Notes under the pieces: model-generated
Seen by the model: the letters and a program-made list of their open reading frames with translations, nothing else
What the model was told of the DNA's origin: nothing
Databases searched by the model: none
Assembly (NCBI RefSeq): GCF_003261055.1
Contig: NZ_CP030073.1
Coordinates: forward strand, 4,030,001 to 4,094,000
Reading direction: 5' to 3'
Source of the DNA: Streptomyces cadmiisoli
GTDB lineage: Bacteria; Actinomycetota; Actinomycetes; Streptomycetales; Streptomycetaceae
DNA: 64,000 nucleotides
Translations under genes and position numbers: made by a program
In this document: positions 53,471 through 61,974 of the stretch, in pieces
Numbering within the stretch: the first letter of the stretch is position 1
Layout of the letters: the number at the start of each line of letters is the position of its first letter

Positions 53471-53913
53471 GCCGACCTCCGGAACGGGTCCAGCGGCGAG
53501 CTGAAGCTGGCCGACAGCGTCGTGGGGATGTCCAGGCCCAGCATCGCCAGCCCGCGCACCTCGCAGCTCACCTCGACCGTGAAGATGGTGTCGGGCGCGA
53601 AACCGGCACTGGTCTGCCGGACCGACACGGGGCCCGCGCAGATGTCCGCCAGGTTCGCCTCCGCCGCCTTGCGGGCTTCGGCCATCGCCGTCGCGTGGTC
53701 CTTCTGGATGGAGCCCGCGCGGGCCGCGTCCCGGGCCGCGCCGTCGATCGCGCCCCGCCCGTCGACCAGCTGCCCGAAGGCGACCAGGACGAGGATGAAC
53801 AGGATCATCACCGGGGCGAGGATCACCACCTCGACCGTCGACAGACCCCGGTCCTCGCGGTCGCGCATCCGGGACCGGGCACCGGAACGGAGACGTGCCA
53901 GGGCACGGGCCAT
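53467..53913 (-). CDS. TadE-family pilus protein
   Basis: A 148-residue minor pilin-like protein. After a basic N-terminus comes 'DRGLSTVEVVILAPVMILFI', with the Glu at position +5 of the processing-like motif, and the helix to about residue 48. The extracellular part has a Cys pair ('ADICAGPVSV', 'VEVSCEVRG'). TadE proteins assist Flp pilus assembly. It overlaps the TadG gene and starts two bases after the upstream gene's stop. Confidence 0.85.
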   Translation of the reverse strand: MARALARLRSGARSRMRDREDRGLSTVEVVILAPVMILFILVLVAFGQLVDGRGAIDGAARDAARAGSIQKDHATAMAEARKAAEANLADICAGPVSVRQTSAGFAPDTIFTVEVSCEVRGLAMLGLDIPTTLSASFSSPLDPFRRSA

Positions 53914-53915
53914 GG

Positions 53916-54371
53916 TCAGTTGCCCTCCTCCGGCACGAACCTCTCCACCGGTCCCACCGACTGCGCGTGGACCGTCAGATCCAGCCCCGGGAACACCGCC
54001 GGAACCCGGGCCGTGATCTCCACACCCACCGTGTTCGCCTCCGGCTGGAGCATGGTCACATCGGGCGACAGGACCAGTTGCGGGCCGAGCTGTGCGATGT
54101 AGCTGTCGACGACGTCCCGTGCCTCACCGCGCCAGCCGCCGGGCTGTTCGTCCGCCGTGGCGCGTGCCGTGCGGGCCCCGGCCTGGGCCGCCGCCTGGGC
54201 GACATGGTCGGCGAAGAAGTACAGCGCGAACTGGACCGTCGCGAAGATCATGAAGAACAGGACCGGGGTGAGCAGCACGAACTCGATCGCGGTCATGCCG
54301 GAGTCGCCGCGGGCGGCCGCCGCCTCACGTGCGGTCCCCACCCTGCGGCGCACCCATCTGCCTACGCGCAC
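53916..54371 (-). CDS. Second TadE-family pilus protein
   Basis: A 151-residue paralogue of the next gene: 'RGDSGMTAIEFVLLTPVLFF' begins the membrane helix with the conserved Glu, and the helix continues to 'FATVQFALYFFADHVAQAAA'. The rest is extracellular. GTG 54371 has a G-run 6 bp upstream; TTG 54377 in the same frame is also open. It follows the Flp pilin gene in the operon. Confidence 0.85.
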   Translation of the reverse strand: MRVGRWVRRRVGTAREAAAARGDSGMTAIEFVLLTPVLFFMIFATVQFALYFFADHVAQAAAQAGARTARATADEQPGGWRGEARDVVDSYIAQLGPQLVLSPDVTMLQPEANTVGVEITARVPAVFPGLDLTVHAQSVGPVERFVPEEGN

Positions 54372-54404
54372 CAGCAACCCCGTCCACCCCGTCGTACGTC
54401 AGGC

Positions 54405-54656
54405 TCAGCAGGTCTTGCCGGCGTCCGCGCCCTTGATGCAGTCGCCGACCTTGTTGGCGCCCTCGCTCAGCGCGGCGTTGATGATCGCGGCCACCACGCC
54501 GACGATCGCGACGACGACCGCGGAGATGATGACCCACTCGACCGCGGACGCGCCGCGGTCCAGCTCGCCGGAGCGGGCGCGCTCGACGCGGGCCCGCAGG
54601 AAGGTGACCAGGAAGTCCACGGCCGGGATCCCGGTGCTGACGTTCCGTCCGTTCAT
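54405..54656 (-). CDS. Flp-type pilin
   Basis: An 83-residue pilin precursor. 'DRGASAVEWVIISAVVVAIV' is the prepilin site: Gly before the cleavage, then Ala-Ser-Ala-Val-Glu with Glu at +5, and a hydrophobic helix. The leader is long (about 35 residues, basic), unlike the short leaders of proteobacterial Flp. The mature part is about 48 residues and ends in two Cys ('DCIKGADAGKTC'), which could form a disulfide. The prepilin peptidase encoded at 44.3-45.0 kb is the likely processing enzyme. Confidence 0.88.
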   Translation of the reverse strand: MNGRNVSTGIPAVDFLVTFLRARVERARSGELDRGASAVEWVIISAVVVAIVGVVAAIINAALSEGANKVGDCIKGADAGKTC

Positions 54657-54717
54657 GGTGAGTTGTCCTCTCGCAATACGAAGTGGTGGCTGGTGTCCGG
54701 GCTTCGGACCTGTGACG

Positions 54718-55641
54718 TCAGACCTGGAACACGCGCATCGCCGCCGGGAAGATCAGGAACACCAGGAAGCCGGCACACAGCAGCAGCTGGGCCACGAGCA
54801 TCGACTGCGACTTCTCGCCCGCGCTGCCCTCGATCTCGGCCAGTTCGCGGTGCCGCATCGTCTCGGCCCGGGAGGCCAGCGACTCGCGGACCTTGGCACC
54901 GTCGTCGGCGACCAGGGCCAGCGACGCCGACAGGTCCTTCAGCTCCTCGACGCCGATCTCCTCACCGAGCTGCCCGAGCGCCTGCCACTGGCTGATGCCG
55001 GTGATACGGGCGTCGGCGAGCGCGTTGCGGATCCGCTGCGACGCCCAGCCGTCCGACACCTCGGCCGCCGCCATCAGCGCCTCGGGCAGACCGCGGCCGC
55101 CGGCCAGGCTCATCGACACCAGGTCCAGATAGGCGCCGATCACCCGGCGCAGGTCCCGGCGCTTGTCCGCCGCGTCCCGCCGTACCTCCAGGTCGGGCAG
55201 GAAGAAGAAGACGATCGCGCAGAGCAGCGCCAGCCACACCGGGATGACCGGGCTGCTGCCGAAGCCCATCGTCCAGACCACCGCGAACAGGAACGGGCCG
55301 AAGAACAGCCCGGCGGCGGCCAGCAGCGCCTTGGTCGCCAGGAACTTCTCCCAGCTGCGGTCCAGCACGGCGAGGTCGGCGCGCAGCGAGCGCTGCTCCC
55401 AGCCCTGCTGCTGGTACAGCTCGGCGACCCGCGCGCCGACCTCGGCCCGCAGCGAACCGAACCGGCCGCCGGGCTCCCGGGCCGAGCGCGCCGACTCGTA
55501 CGCCGTCCCGCGGGCCCGCATCGCGTCGATCCGCGCGACCTGCGAGACCGCGCTCCGCCGGGTCGGCATCAGCGCGCGGACCAGGGCGTAGACGCCCAGG
55601 CCCAGAACCGCGCCGACCACGATCGGGAATGTCAGGTTCAC
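54718..55641 (-). CDS. tadC: Tad pilus inner-membrane platform protein TadC
   Basis: A 307-residue type II secretion F-domain protein. Helices lie near residues 4-24, 105-125, 130-152 and 285-305, and the F domain includes 'VIGAYLDLVSMSLAGGRGLP' and 'GVEELKDLSASLALVADDGA'. It forms the membrane platform on which TadA acts. GTG 55641 overlaps the tadB stop (GTGA); upstream residues in the frame are antisense noise. Confidence 0.88.
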   Translation of the reverse strand: MNLTFPIVVGAVLGLGVYALVRALMPTRRSAVSQVARIDAMRARGTAYESARSAREPGGRFGSLRAEVGARVAELYQQQGWEQRSLRADLAVLDRSWEKFLATKALLAAAGLFFGPFLFAVVWTMGFGSSPVIPVWLALLCAIVFFFLPDLEVRRDAADKRRDLRRVIGAYLDLVSMSLAGGRGLPEALMAAAEVSDGWASQRIRNALADARITGISQWQALGQLGEEIGVEELKDLSASLALVADDGAKVRESLASRAETMRHRELAEIEGSAGEKSQSMLVAQLLLCAGFLVFLIFPAAMRVFQV

Positions 55642-56630
55642 CGTCGTACCCCCTCGTCCGACGGAAGAGTCTGCGCCGGAGCGCCGGTCATGTCCGGCGT
55701 CCGGGGCCGTACGAACCGCACCGACGACTCGCCCCGCACCAGGAAGCGCTCGGGCGTCTCGATCGTCGACAGCTTGCGCAGCCACCAGAAGCCCAGCGCG
55801 AACAGCCCGCACACACAGGCGAGGACGAGCTGTCCCACCGCGGTCCCGTACGGCTCGACGAACTCCCGGTTGAAGACGGACAGGCCGAGCACGAAGGCGA
55901 CGGAGACGCCGACGACGATCTGCACCGAGCGGCGGGTGGAGGCCCGCTGGGCCATCACGCGCTGCCGCATGTCGACCTCCTCGCGGGCCGACTTGGCGAG
56001 CGCGCCGAGCACCTGCCGCAGACCGGGGCCGCGGAGCCGGGCGTTCAGGATGAGTGCCGCGACGATGATGTCCGCCGAGGCGTCGTCGATCTCGTCCGCC
56101 AGGATCTGGAGCGCGTCCGGCAGCGGGGTGCGGGAGCGCAGCCGGTCCACCAGGGCGTCCAGGTGGGGGCGCAGCACCGGGGCGGCGGCGCGGGCGGAGG
56201 CCGGAATGGCCTGTTCCAGGCCGACGGCGCCCGCGATCGTGTCGCGCAGCGACTCCGTCCAGGAGGCGAGGGCCTCCACCCGCCGCATCGCGGCCCGCTC
56301 CTCCGCGGCACCACCGAACAGGCGGTCCCAGAAGAAGACGAGGACACCGGCGGCGATGCCGGCGACCGCCCAGCGGGTCAGCAGCAGGACGGCCAGTCCG
56401 ACCAGGGCGGCCAGCGAGCCGCGCCGCCCGGCGAACCGGATCAGCTCGTCCGCCCGCTCGCTCGCCTTCTGCTTCTCGTGCTCCGGCTTCGCGGGCAGTC
56501 CGCGTACGGCGACGACGAACAGCGCGATACCGCCGCCGACGGCGACCCCACTGGCGATCGAGTAGAGGACGGTGGTGGAGAACAGCCCGCCCATCGAGCC
56601 GAGTTGGCCGAGCGCCGCGAGATGGTTCAT
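55638..56630 (-). CDS. tadB: Tad pilus inner-membrane platform protein TadB
   Basis: A 330-residue partner of TadC with the same F domain ('ALASWTESLRDTIAGAVGLE', 'LKAPL'-type helix replaced by 'LILNARLRGPGLRQVLGALA') and helices near 22-45, 78-100, 240-258 and 270-290. ATG 56630 has GGGG at 6 bp and is preferred to GTG 56636. It starts 10 bp after the tadA stop. Confidence 0.88.
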   Translation of the reverse strand: MNHLAALGQLGSMGGLFSTTVLYSIASGVAVGGGIALFVVAVRGLPAKPEHEKQKASERADELIRFAGRRGSLAALVGLAVLLLTRWAVAGIAAGVLVFFWDRLFGGAAEERAAMRRVEALASWTESLRDTIAGAVGLEQAIPASARAAAPVLRPHLDALVDRLRSRTPLPDALQILADEIDDASADIIVAALILNARLRGPGLRQVLGALAKSAREEVDMRQRVMAQRASTRRSVQIVVGVSVAFVLGLSVFNREFVEPYGTAVGQLVLACVCGLFALGFWWLRKLSTIETPERFLVRGESSVRFVRPRTPDMTGAPAQTLPSDEGVRR

Positions 56631-56640
56631 GGTCACCCCG

Positions 56641-57948
56641 TCACCCCCACGTTCCGGTCGGCCGGTAGCCGTGCGCGATCAGGTCGTCCACACAGGCGAT
56701 GGGCGCGTGCGCCGCCACCCGCCCGTCGGGCATCTCGGCGAACACCTCGCTGGACAGCACCCGGCCGTCGACGCCGTTGACCTCGCGGATGGAGGTGACC
56801 GTGCGCTGGAGGCGTCCGCCGCTCTGGAAGTCGTTGCGCCGCTGGATGAACACGACGAAGTTCACCGCGCCGGCGATCAGCATCTGGCTGGCCTCGATGG
56901 GCAGCCGCTCGGACGCCTGCAACGCGTAGGTGGAAATACGGTTGAAGACCTCGCTGGAGCTGTTGGCGTGGATCGTGGACAGCGAACCGTCGTTGCCCTG
57001 CGACATCGCGTTCAGCATCGTGACGATCTCGTCGCCGAGCACCTCACCGACGATGACCCGCGAGGGGTTCATTCGGAGCGAGCGGCGCACCAGCTCGGCC
57101 ATGGAGATGGCGCCCTGCCCTTCGGAGTTGGGCAGCCGCTCCTCGAACGCGACGACGTTCGGGTGGAGCTCCGGGAAGGTGTCGAGGCCGAGCTCCAGCG
57201 CCCGCTCCACCGTGATGAGCCGCTCGTGCGGCGGGATCTCGTTCGCCAGGGCCCGCAGCAGCGTCGTCTTGCCGGCGTTCGTCGCCCCCGCGATCATGAT
57301 GTTCTTGCGGGCGCGGACCGCGCAGGCCACGAAGTGCCCGATCTCGGGCGTCAGGGTGCCGTTGCCGACCAGGTCGGAGATGAACACCTTGCCCATCCGG
57401 GCACGACGGATGGACAGCGCCGGGCGCCGCGCCACGTCCATGACAGCCGACAGACGCGAACCGTCCGGCAGCCGGAGGTCGAGCTGCGGATTGGCGGAGT
57501 CGAAGGGCCGGGAGGACAGACCGCTGTACGCGCCGAGGACCTGGATCAGCTCGATGAGCTCCTCGTCCGTCTCGGCGACCGGGTCGCCCTTGACCTCACG
57601 GCCGTCGGCGTACCCGACGAAGACCTGGTCGCAGCCGTTGATGTCGATGTTCTCGACCTGCTGGTCGTCCAGCAGCGGCTGGAGGCGGCCGACCCCGAAC
57701 AGGGCGGCGTGCACCGCGGCCGCGTACTGCTCCTCCGTCTCGGCGTCCAGCGGCGTACGGCCCGCGTTGATCTCGCTGCGGGCGTACTCCTCCAGGATCT
57801 GGGCTATGACCGCGCGGGCGTAGTGCCGCTCGTCCTCGCCGGACATCGGCGAGACGCCGTTGACCTGGTCGAGCCGGCGCTGCTCGGCGATACGGTCGCC
57901 GGCGTCCTGCCGGAACCGCTTGACCAGCTGGTGGTCGACAGCGGTCAT
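56641..57948 (-). CDS. tadA: Tad pilus assembly ATPase TadA/CpaF
   Basis: A 435-residue secretion ATPase of the CpaF/TadA family that powers pilin assembly. Walker A is 'IAGATNAGKTTLLRALANEI', the Asp box region 'ERLITVERALELGLDTFPEL', Walker B lies in 'RVIVGEVLGDEIVTMLNAMS' and the His box in 'SLSTIHANSSSEVFNRI'. The N-terminal 150 residues form the usual helical domain. ATG 57948 overlaps the tadZ stop (ATGA). Confidence 0.95.
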   Translation of the reverse strand: MTAVDHQLVKRFRQDAGDRIAEQRRLDQVNGVSPMSGEDERHYARAVIAQILEEYARSEINAGRTPLDAETEEQYAAAVHAALFGVGRLQPLLDDQQVENIDINGCDQVFVGYADGREVKGDPVAETDEELIELIQVLGAYSGLSSRPFDSANPQLDLRLPDGSRLSAVMDVARRPALSIRRARMGKVFISDLVGNGTLTPEIGHFVACAVRARKNIMIAGATNAGKTTLLRALANEIPPHERLITVERALELGLDTFPELHPNVVAFEERLPNSEGQGAISMAELVRRSLRMNPSRVIVGEVLGDEIVTMLNAMSQGNDGSLSTIHANSSSEVFNRISTYALQASERLPIEASQMLIAGAVNFVVFIQRRNDFQSGGRLQRTVTSIREVNGVDGRVLSSEVFAEMPDGRVAAHAPIACVDDLIAHGYRPTGTWG

Positions 57949-58781
57949 CGGCCGGCTCCCTGCGGGGCCTGACCGGGCACCGACCAGGCGGCGCCGTACT
58001 GCTGGTACAGATCCGCGGTGACCTTGCGGGCCGAGCGGATGAGCAGCGACTTGTCCAGCCGCCCGCGCTTGCGCCCCGCCAGCTGCTCGGCGCCGGACGG
58101 GTCGTCGGCGATGGTGCCGACCACGCGTGCGCCGGTCTGCGCGTGCACCAGCATGTCGTTGACCTGCCCGGCGAGCTTGCCGCCGTTGTTCGGGTCGGCG
58201 ATCAGTACGACGCCGATCATCGGCGTCGCGAGGCTCGCGGCACCGCGCGGGCCGCCGTGCAGCTTCGCGGACAGGGCCGCGGCACGGTCCCGGACGCGGG
58301 CGATGGCCTCCGGCTCGGTACGGGATATGAGCAGCACGAGGGCCGCGTGCGGGAACAGCTCGACGGCCGGGGTGTCCCCGCTGATCCGGCCGCAGTCCGC
58401 GATGACGTCGGCGGGGGCGTGCGGGGAGTCGGCGAGGGAGGCGAAGGCCCGGCCGAGCGTGGGCCACAATCCGGCGAGACCGGCCGCCTGCTCGGCGATG
58501 CCGAGGCCGACGAGGACTTCGAGCCCGCCGCTCAACGGCTGGACGTGGTCCCAGAGTTGGTCCGGGACGAGGCCCCTTCTGGCCGTCGCGGCGATGGACA
58601 GCATGCCGGCGTTGGGGTTGAGCGGTCCGCCGTGCGCGGCGGCGGAACGGTAGACCAGGTCGCCGCCCGCCGGGTCGGTCTCGGCGAGCAGCACGCGGCG
58701 GGGCCATACCGCCGCGAGGGCGACGGCCGTGGTGGTGACGCCGGGGGAACCCTTGTCGGCGGCGAGAGCGATGAGCGCCAT
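57945..58781 (-). CDS. TadZ/CpaE-like ParA-fold protein
   Basis: A 278-residue MinD/ParA-like protein expected to place the pilus machinery. The P-loop is altered: 'AADKGSPGVTTTAVALAAVW' (residues 7-26) replaces KGG-x-GKT with KGSPGVTT, lacking the usual Lys, as in other actinobacterial TadZ-type proteins that bind nucleotide weakly or not at all. 'LLAETDPAGGDLVYR' and 'ADVIADCGRISGDTP' are the next motifs. The ATG is 18 bp from the stop of the CpaB-like gene. Confidence 0.8.
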   Translation of the reverse strand: MALIALAADKGSPGVTTTAVALAAVWPRRVLLAETDPAGGDLVYRSAAAHGGPLNPNAGMLSIAATARRGLVPDQLWDHVQPLSGGLEVLVGLGIAEQAAGLAGLWPTLGRAFASLADSPHAPADVIADCGRISGDTPAVELFPHAALVLLISRTEPEAIARVRDRAAALSAKLHGGPRGAASLATPMIGVVLIADPNNGGKLAGQVNDMLVHAQTGARVVGTIADDPSGAEQLAGRKRGRLDKSLLIRSARKVTADLYQQYGAAWSVPGQAPQGAGR

Positions 58782-58799
58782 GGGGTGTGGGGCCGCCTT

Positions 58800-59522
58800 C
58801 TAGTTGCCGGGGACGCGCACGATGGCGACTTCACCCGCGGACGCGGCCTGGGTGAGGGCGGCGGCGTCGGCCTGGTCGACGAGGAGCGTGAGCGAGAGCG
58901 TGCCGGTGCTCACGGCGGAGTCGCCGCTCTCCTCGTTCATCGTGTTCACGCGCGCGTCGTCGACGAGGACCGCGCCGGAGGAGGAACCGGCGCCGGTGCC
59001 GCTGTCCTCGCTGTCGGATCCCGAACCGGCCGTACCGACGCGGTAGGCGACGACGGTGTCACCGGCCTCGAGGTCCTTCGGGTACTGCCCCTCCTTGAGG
59101 GCGACACCGACGGACGCCTTGCCGGCGGGAAGGCCGGTGCCCTTGGTGAACATGTCACCGATGACGACGGTCCCCTCGTAGATGGTGGACTTCGCCTTGA
59201 ACTCCTTGAGGGCGTCCCGCTGCTCCCACTTCACATAGTTGATGGAGTCGTCCTTGGCGACCAGCACGGAGGTGGTGTTGCCGCTGGATATCGACTCACC
59301 GGCCTGGATCTCCGCGGTCACCTTGATGACCTCGATCCGGTCGCCGGCCTGGAGCACCAGCATCGTCGCGCCGAGGGCTCCGACCAGGATGAGCAGTACC
59401 GCGAGGGCGGCCAGCGCGGGTTTGCGCTCGCGAGGAGGTGTGGGAAGCCGGTCACCGACCGACGGTTGAGCCGGAACCGCGGACCGCCCCGCGCCCGCCC
59501 CCGTACGCTCCTGGATCTTCAC
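58800..59522 (-). CDS. SAF-domain CpaB/RcpC-like pilus protein
   Basis: A 240-residue membrane-anchored protein: basic Pro-rich N-terminus, one helix at about 35-58 ('ALAALAVLLILVGALGATML'), then an SAF domain ('TAEIQAGESISSGNTTSVLV', 'STIYEGTVVIGDMFTKG') and a Ser/Gly/Asp-rich loop. CpaB/RcpC proteins help the pilus cross the envelope; in a monoderm it may act in the wall. GTG 59522 begins the operon. This looks like the first gene of the minus-strand Tad run. Confidence 0.8.
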   Translation of the reverse strand: MKIQERTGAGAGRSAVPAQPSVGDRLPTPPRERKPALAALAVLLILVGALGATMLVLQAGDRIEVIKVTAEIQAGESISSGNTTSVLVAKDDSINYVKWEQRDALKEFKAKSTIYEGTVVIGDMFTKGTGLPAGKASVGVALKEGQYPKDLEAGDTVVAYRVGTAGSGSDSEDSGTGAGSSSGAVLVDDARVNTMNEESGDSAVSTGTLSLTLLVDQADAAALTQAASAGEVAIVRVPGN

Positions 59523-59901
59523 GCAACCGCTCCCCGTACACCCAAGAAAGTGCCTGTCAAATACTGTGCAGATTCGGACACTTCACCCGTCCCTCGCTGT
59601 ACGGGGCGGGCCGGGACGAATAACCGGCACCGGGGTGAGCGTCAAGCGCTCGCACCGTATCAGCCGCACATAAGCCCCTCAAGGCGCACCCTGCACGCCG
59701 AACCCACTCCGACGCGCCGTTATCCACCTGCAACTGGAGCCACTTCCGGCCCCGTTGCCCTTGGGGCCCAAGGGGGACACCTCCCTGTGCGCGAGCGAAT
59801 CGAAGCCACCGTCACAGGGCACCCATGGGGCCTGCACGAATCGCTCACGCGATATCGGGCAAGCCCTGTCGGTTGACGGCTTGAATCGGGTTGACCGTCG
59901 C

Positions 59902-59971
59902 ATGGCAGACCACCCACGTGACGTCGAAGAGAGGGGACAAGACCTGCGCGTCCTGACTCGCCGCGCCGCGG
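59902..59971 (+). pseudogene. Decayed copy of the lipoprotein/secreted-protein junction
   Basis: This 70-bp stretch matches 60902-60971 without gaps and with about eight differences by eye. The intact copy covers the last codons of the lipoprotein gene, the AGGGGACAAG ribosome-binding site and the first ten codons of the secreted-protein gene. Here the ATG has become CTG, and the frame after 'RVLTRRAAG' is lost. It indicates that a duplicated gene pair once stood upstream. Confidence 0.65.
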
Positions 59972-60237
59972 GTTCAAGGCGATGTGCCGCTGATCGCTGC
60001 GCACGGCCATGGACACACCGGACCCACCTGTGCACGTTGCGCCTGGCAAGTTGCGGAACTCCGACCGGATGTCGTGTCGCCCTGGCGGAAAGCGTGCGGC
60101 GCCTCGGCCGCCTGCCGACGACGTGGCGGAACGTGCACGTCCATCGGCGACGCTCTTCCTGTGACGTGCCGCATAGCCCGACCCGGCACTGCCCGATCTT
60201 CAGCGAAACCCGCATCTTTGGCTCTTGGTTGAGACAC

Positions 60238-60253
60238 GTTCGCCCTGGCGAAC
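60238..60253. promoter_or_regulatory. Inverted repeat upstream of the lipoprotein gene
   Basis: GTTCGCC and GGCGAAC are perfect 7-bp arms around CT. TTGAGA at 60229-60234 lies just before it. An operator for the lipoprotein gene is the likely reading; a hairpin with a 2-base loop would be poor as a terminator. Confidence 0.35.
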
Positions 60254-60316
60254 TCCCCGACCACACCGATACCTTCGGTGCTCTTGACTGTTTTTCTGTC
60301 TCACGGGGAGTTCACT

Positions 60317-60955
60317 GTGCAGCGCAGCTCTTTGCCCGTTGCTGTCGCGCTTGCCGCGTCCGCAGCGCTCTTGCTGACGGCATGCGGCGGCGACGCCAAC
60401 GACAAGATCGCGGGTGCCGGTTCCGGCGCCTCGGAGTCGCCGTCGCCCAGCGGGAGCGCCTCGGGTCCGGCCGACCGGCCCGAGATCAGGTTCCCGGACG
60501 GCGTGGAGAACAAGTTCGAGAACTGGCAGACGGGCGATCCCACCGAGGACGCCGTCCTGGCCGACGTGGCCCAAACCGTCAACGCGGTCGACGACGCCAT
60601 CCTCCGCGGCGACAGCGACTCGGCCGCCGTTGCCTACTACCGTCAGGGCAACGCGCTCGTCAGCGCGCAGAAGTGGATCCAGGCCTGGCTCGACGAGGAC
60701 CTCAGCTTCACTGGTCAGACGCGCTACTTCAACCCGGACATCAAGGTCGCCGACAAGGACACGGCCGCCGTCGTGTACTGCGCGGACGAGAGCAAGGCCT
60801 ACAACAAGGACCGCAAGACCGGCAAGGTGGACAAGTCACCGCCCGACGAGAGCCCGTACGTCACGTACAGCACGCAGTTGAGGAAAAACGGCAAGGGCGT
60901 GTGGCAGACCACCAACATGGCCTCGAAGCGAGGGGACAAGACATGCGCGTCCTGA
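60317..60955 (+). CDS. Exported lipoprotein of unknown function
   Basis: A 212-residue lipoprotein. The signal peptide has a basic start, a hydrophobic run 'LPVAVALAASAALLLTACGG' and the lipobox LLTAC, giving a mature protein lipidated near residue 21. A Ser/Gly/Pro-rich spacer follows, then a globular domain ('RFPDGVENKFENWQTGDPTE' to 'YVTYSTQLRKNGKGVWQTTN') with two Cys, one in 'VVYCADESKAY' and one three residues from the end. GTG 60317 has GGGGAG at 6 bp. It overlaps the next gene by 13 bp, so the two products may act together at the membrane surface. Confidence 0.8.
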   Translation: MQRSSLPVAVALAASAALLLTACGGDANDKIAGAGSGASESPSPSGSASGPADRPEIRFPDGVENKFENWQTGDPTEDAVLADVAQTVNAVDDAILRGDSDSAAVAYYRQGNALVSAQKWIQAWLDEDLSFTGQTRYFNPDIKVADKDTAAVVYCADESKAYNKDRKTGKVDKSPPDESPYVTYSTQLRKNGKGVWQTTNMASKRGDKTCAS

Positions 60956-61974
60956 CCCGCCGCGCCGCCGGAATGAGTGCTCTCGTGCTCGCTTTCGGCA
61001 CCTTCGCCGGGCCCGCGCACGCCAAGGGCCCGGGCCAGTCCGAGTCGGAGATCGACGTGGGCGGCAGCCGCTCCGGCACCGCCCTGGTCTCCAAGATCAC
61101 GTACTCGGGGAGCACCAAGGGCAGCGGAGGCGGCTCCCGTGGGGTCACGCCGGTGGGTGACTGGACTCCGCCGGCGTGCTGGTACGAGCCGCGCTCCGCC
61201 GAGGAGTTCGCGAAGTACGTCGAGGACATGTTCACCGAGACGGTCAACACCCCGGGGCAGCACAGCTACGCGAAGACGTCCGTCGGGATGTTCCGGGACG
61301 AGTACAAGGACGGCACGTACAAGAACTACAACCTGGACGAGAAGGACGAGGGCAACTTCTGGGTCGCGGTCCAGGACGAGGACCGCTGGATGGAGCCCGA
61401 GGCGCAGCTCTGCGACGAGCCGCCCTTCTGGGTGGAGAACGGTGACGCGCCGCCCGTCCGGAACGCGGTGACGCCTCAGGTCCTGGCGGAGCTCGCCTAC
61501 AACCAGATCCAGCTCCCGGCGACCGAGGTGACCCTCGCACCGGCCGAGACCACCAAGGTGAACCTCCCCACGTGGGCCTGGCTCGACCGGGCCACGTTCA
61601 AGGAGGTCTCGGTCACCGCCCAGCTGAACGCGGGTGGCTTCAACATCCAGGCGACCACGACCGCCAGGCCGGTCTCATTGAGGCTGGAGCCCGGCACGGC
61701 CGACGCCGAGACCTACCCCGCTTCCGGCGAGTGCGCCCTCAACGACGACGGATCGATCGGTGAGCCCTACGCCAAGGGCAAGGCCGACCGCACCCCGCCG
61801 TGCGGCCTCAAATACCTGCGTTCCTCCGGCAACGGCACCTTCGGCCTCCAGGCCACGGTCACCTGGGAGATCACCTGGACCGGCAGCGGCGGCACCGGCG
61901 GTGACCTCCCCGCCGGCACGTTCGGCGCCGACCAGGCCGTCACCGTCCAGGAAATCCAGTCCGTGAACAGGTGA
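60943..61974 (+). CDS. Secreted protein of unknown function
   Basis: A 343-residue secreted protein. The signal peptide 'MRVLTRRAAGMSALVLAFGT' ends near 'AGPAHA-KG', a twin-Arg pair is present but not a full Tat motif. A Gly/Ser-rich stretch (residues about 35-65) leads to 'DWTPPACWYEPRSAEEFAKY' and a beta-rich domain with three further Cys ('QLCDEPPFW', 'GECALNDDG', 'PPCGLKYL'), so two disulfides are possible. No transmembrane or wall-sorting signal is seen at the C-terminus. AGGGGACAAG precedes the ATG within the upstream gene. I do not recognise the family. Confidence 0.75.
   Translation: MRVLTRRAAGMSALVLAFGTFAGPAHAKGPGQSESEIDVGGSRSGTALVSKITYSGSTKGSGGGSRGVTPVGDWTPPACWYEPRSAEEFAKYVEDMFTETVNTPGQHSYAKTSVGMFRDEYKDGTYKNYNLDEKDEGNFWVAVQDEDRWMEPEAQLCDEPPFWVENGDAPPVRNAVTPQVLAELAYNQIQLPATEVTLAPAETTKVNLPTWAWLDRATFKEVSVTAQLNAGGFNIQATTTARPVSLRLEPGTADAETYPASGECALNDDGSIGEPYAKGKADRTPPCGLKYLRSSGNGTFGLQATVTWEITWTGSGGTGGDLPAGTFGADQAVTVQEIQSVNR

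Larger units (their letters stand above)
59523..60316. other. Tad promoter region and decayed gene-junction copy
   Basis: No intact gene is supported in 794 bp. The left 150 bp is less G+C-rich and should hold the Tad promoter. 59902-59971 is a damaged copy of the junction between the two downstream genes (see the pseudogene entry). GTTCGCC/GGCGAAC (60238-60253) is a perfect inverted repeat about 65 bp before the lipoprotein start, and a T-rich patch with TTGACT lies near 60283-60298. Confidence 0.55.

Noticed and set aside
58143..59876. Long plus-strand frame opposite tadZ and the CpaB-like gene
   Set aside because: It is the antisense shadow of two genes with clear motifs.
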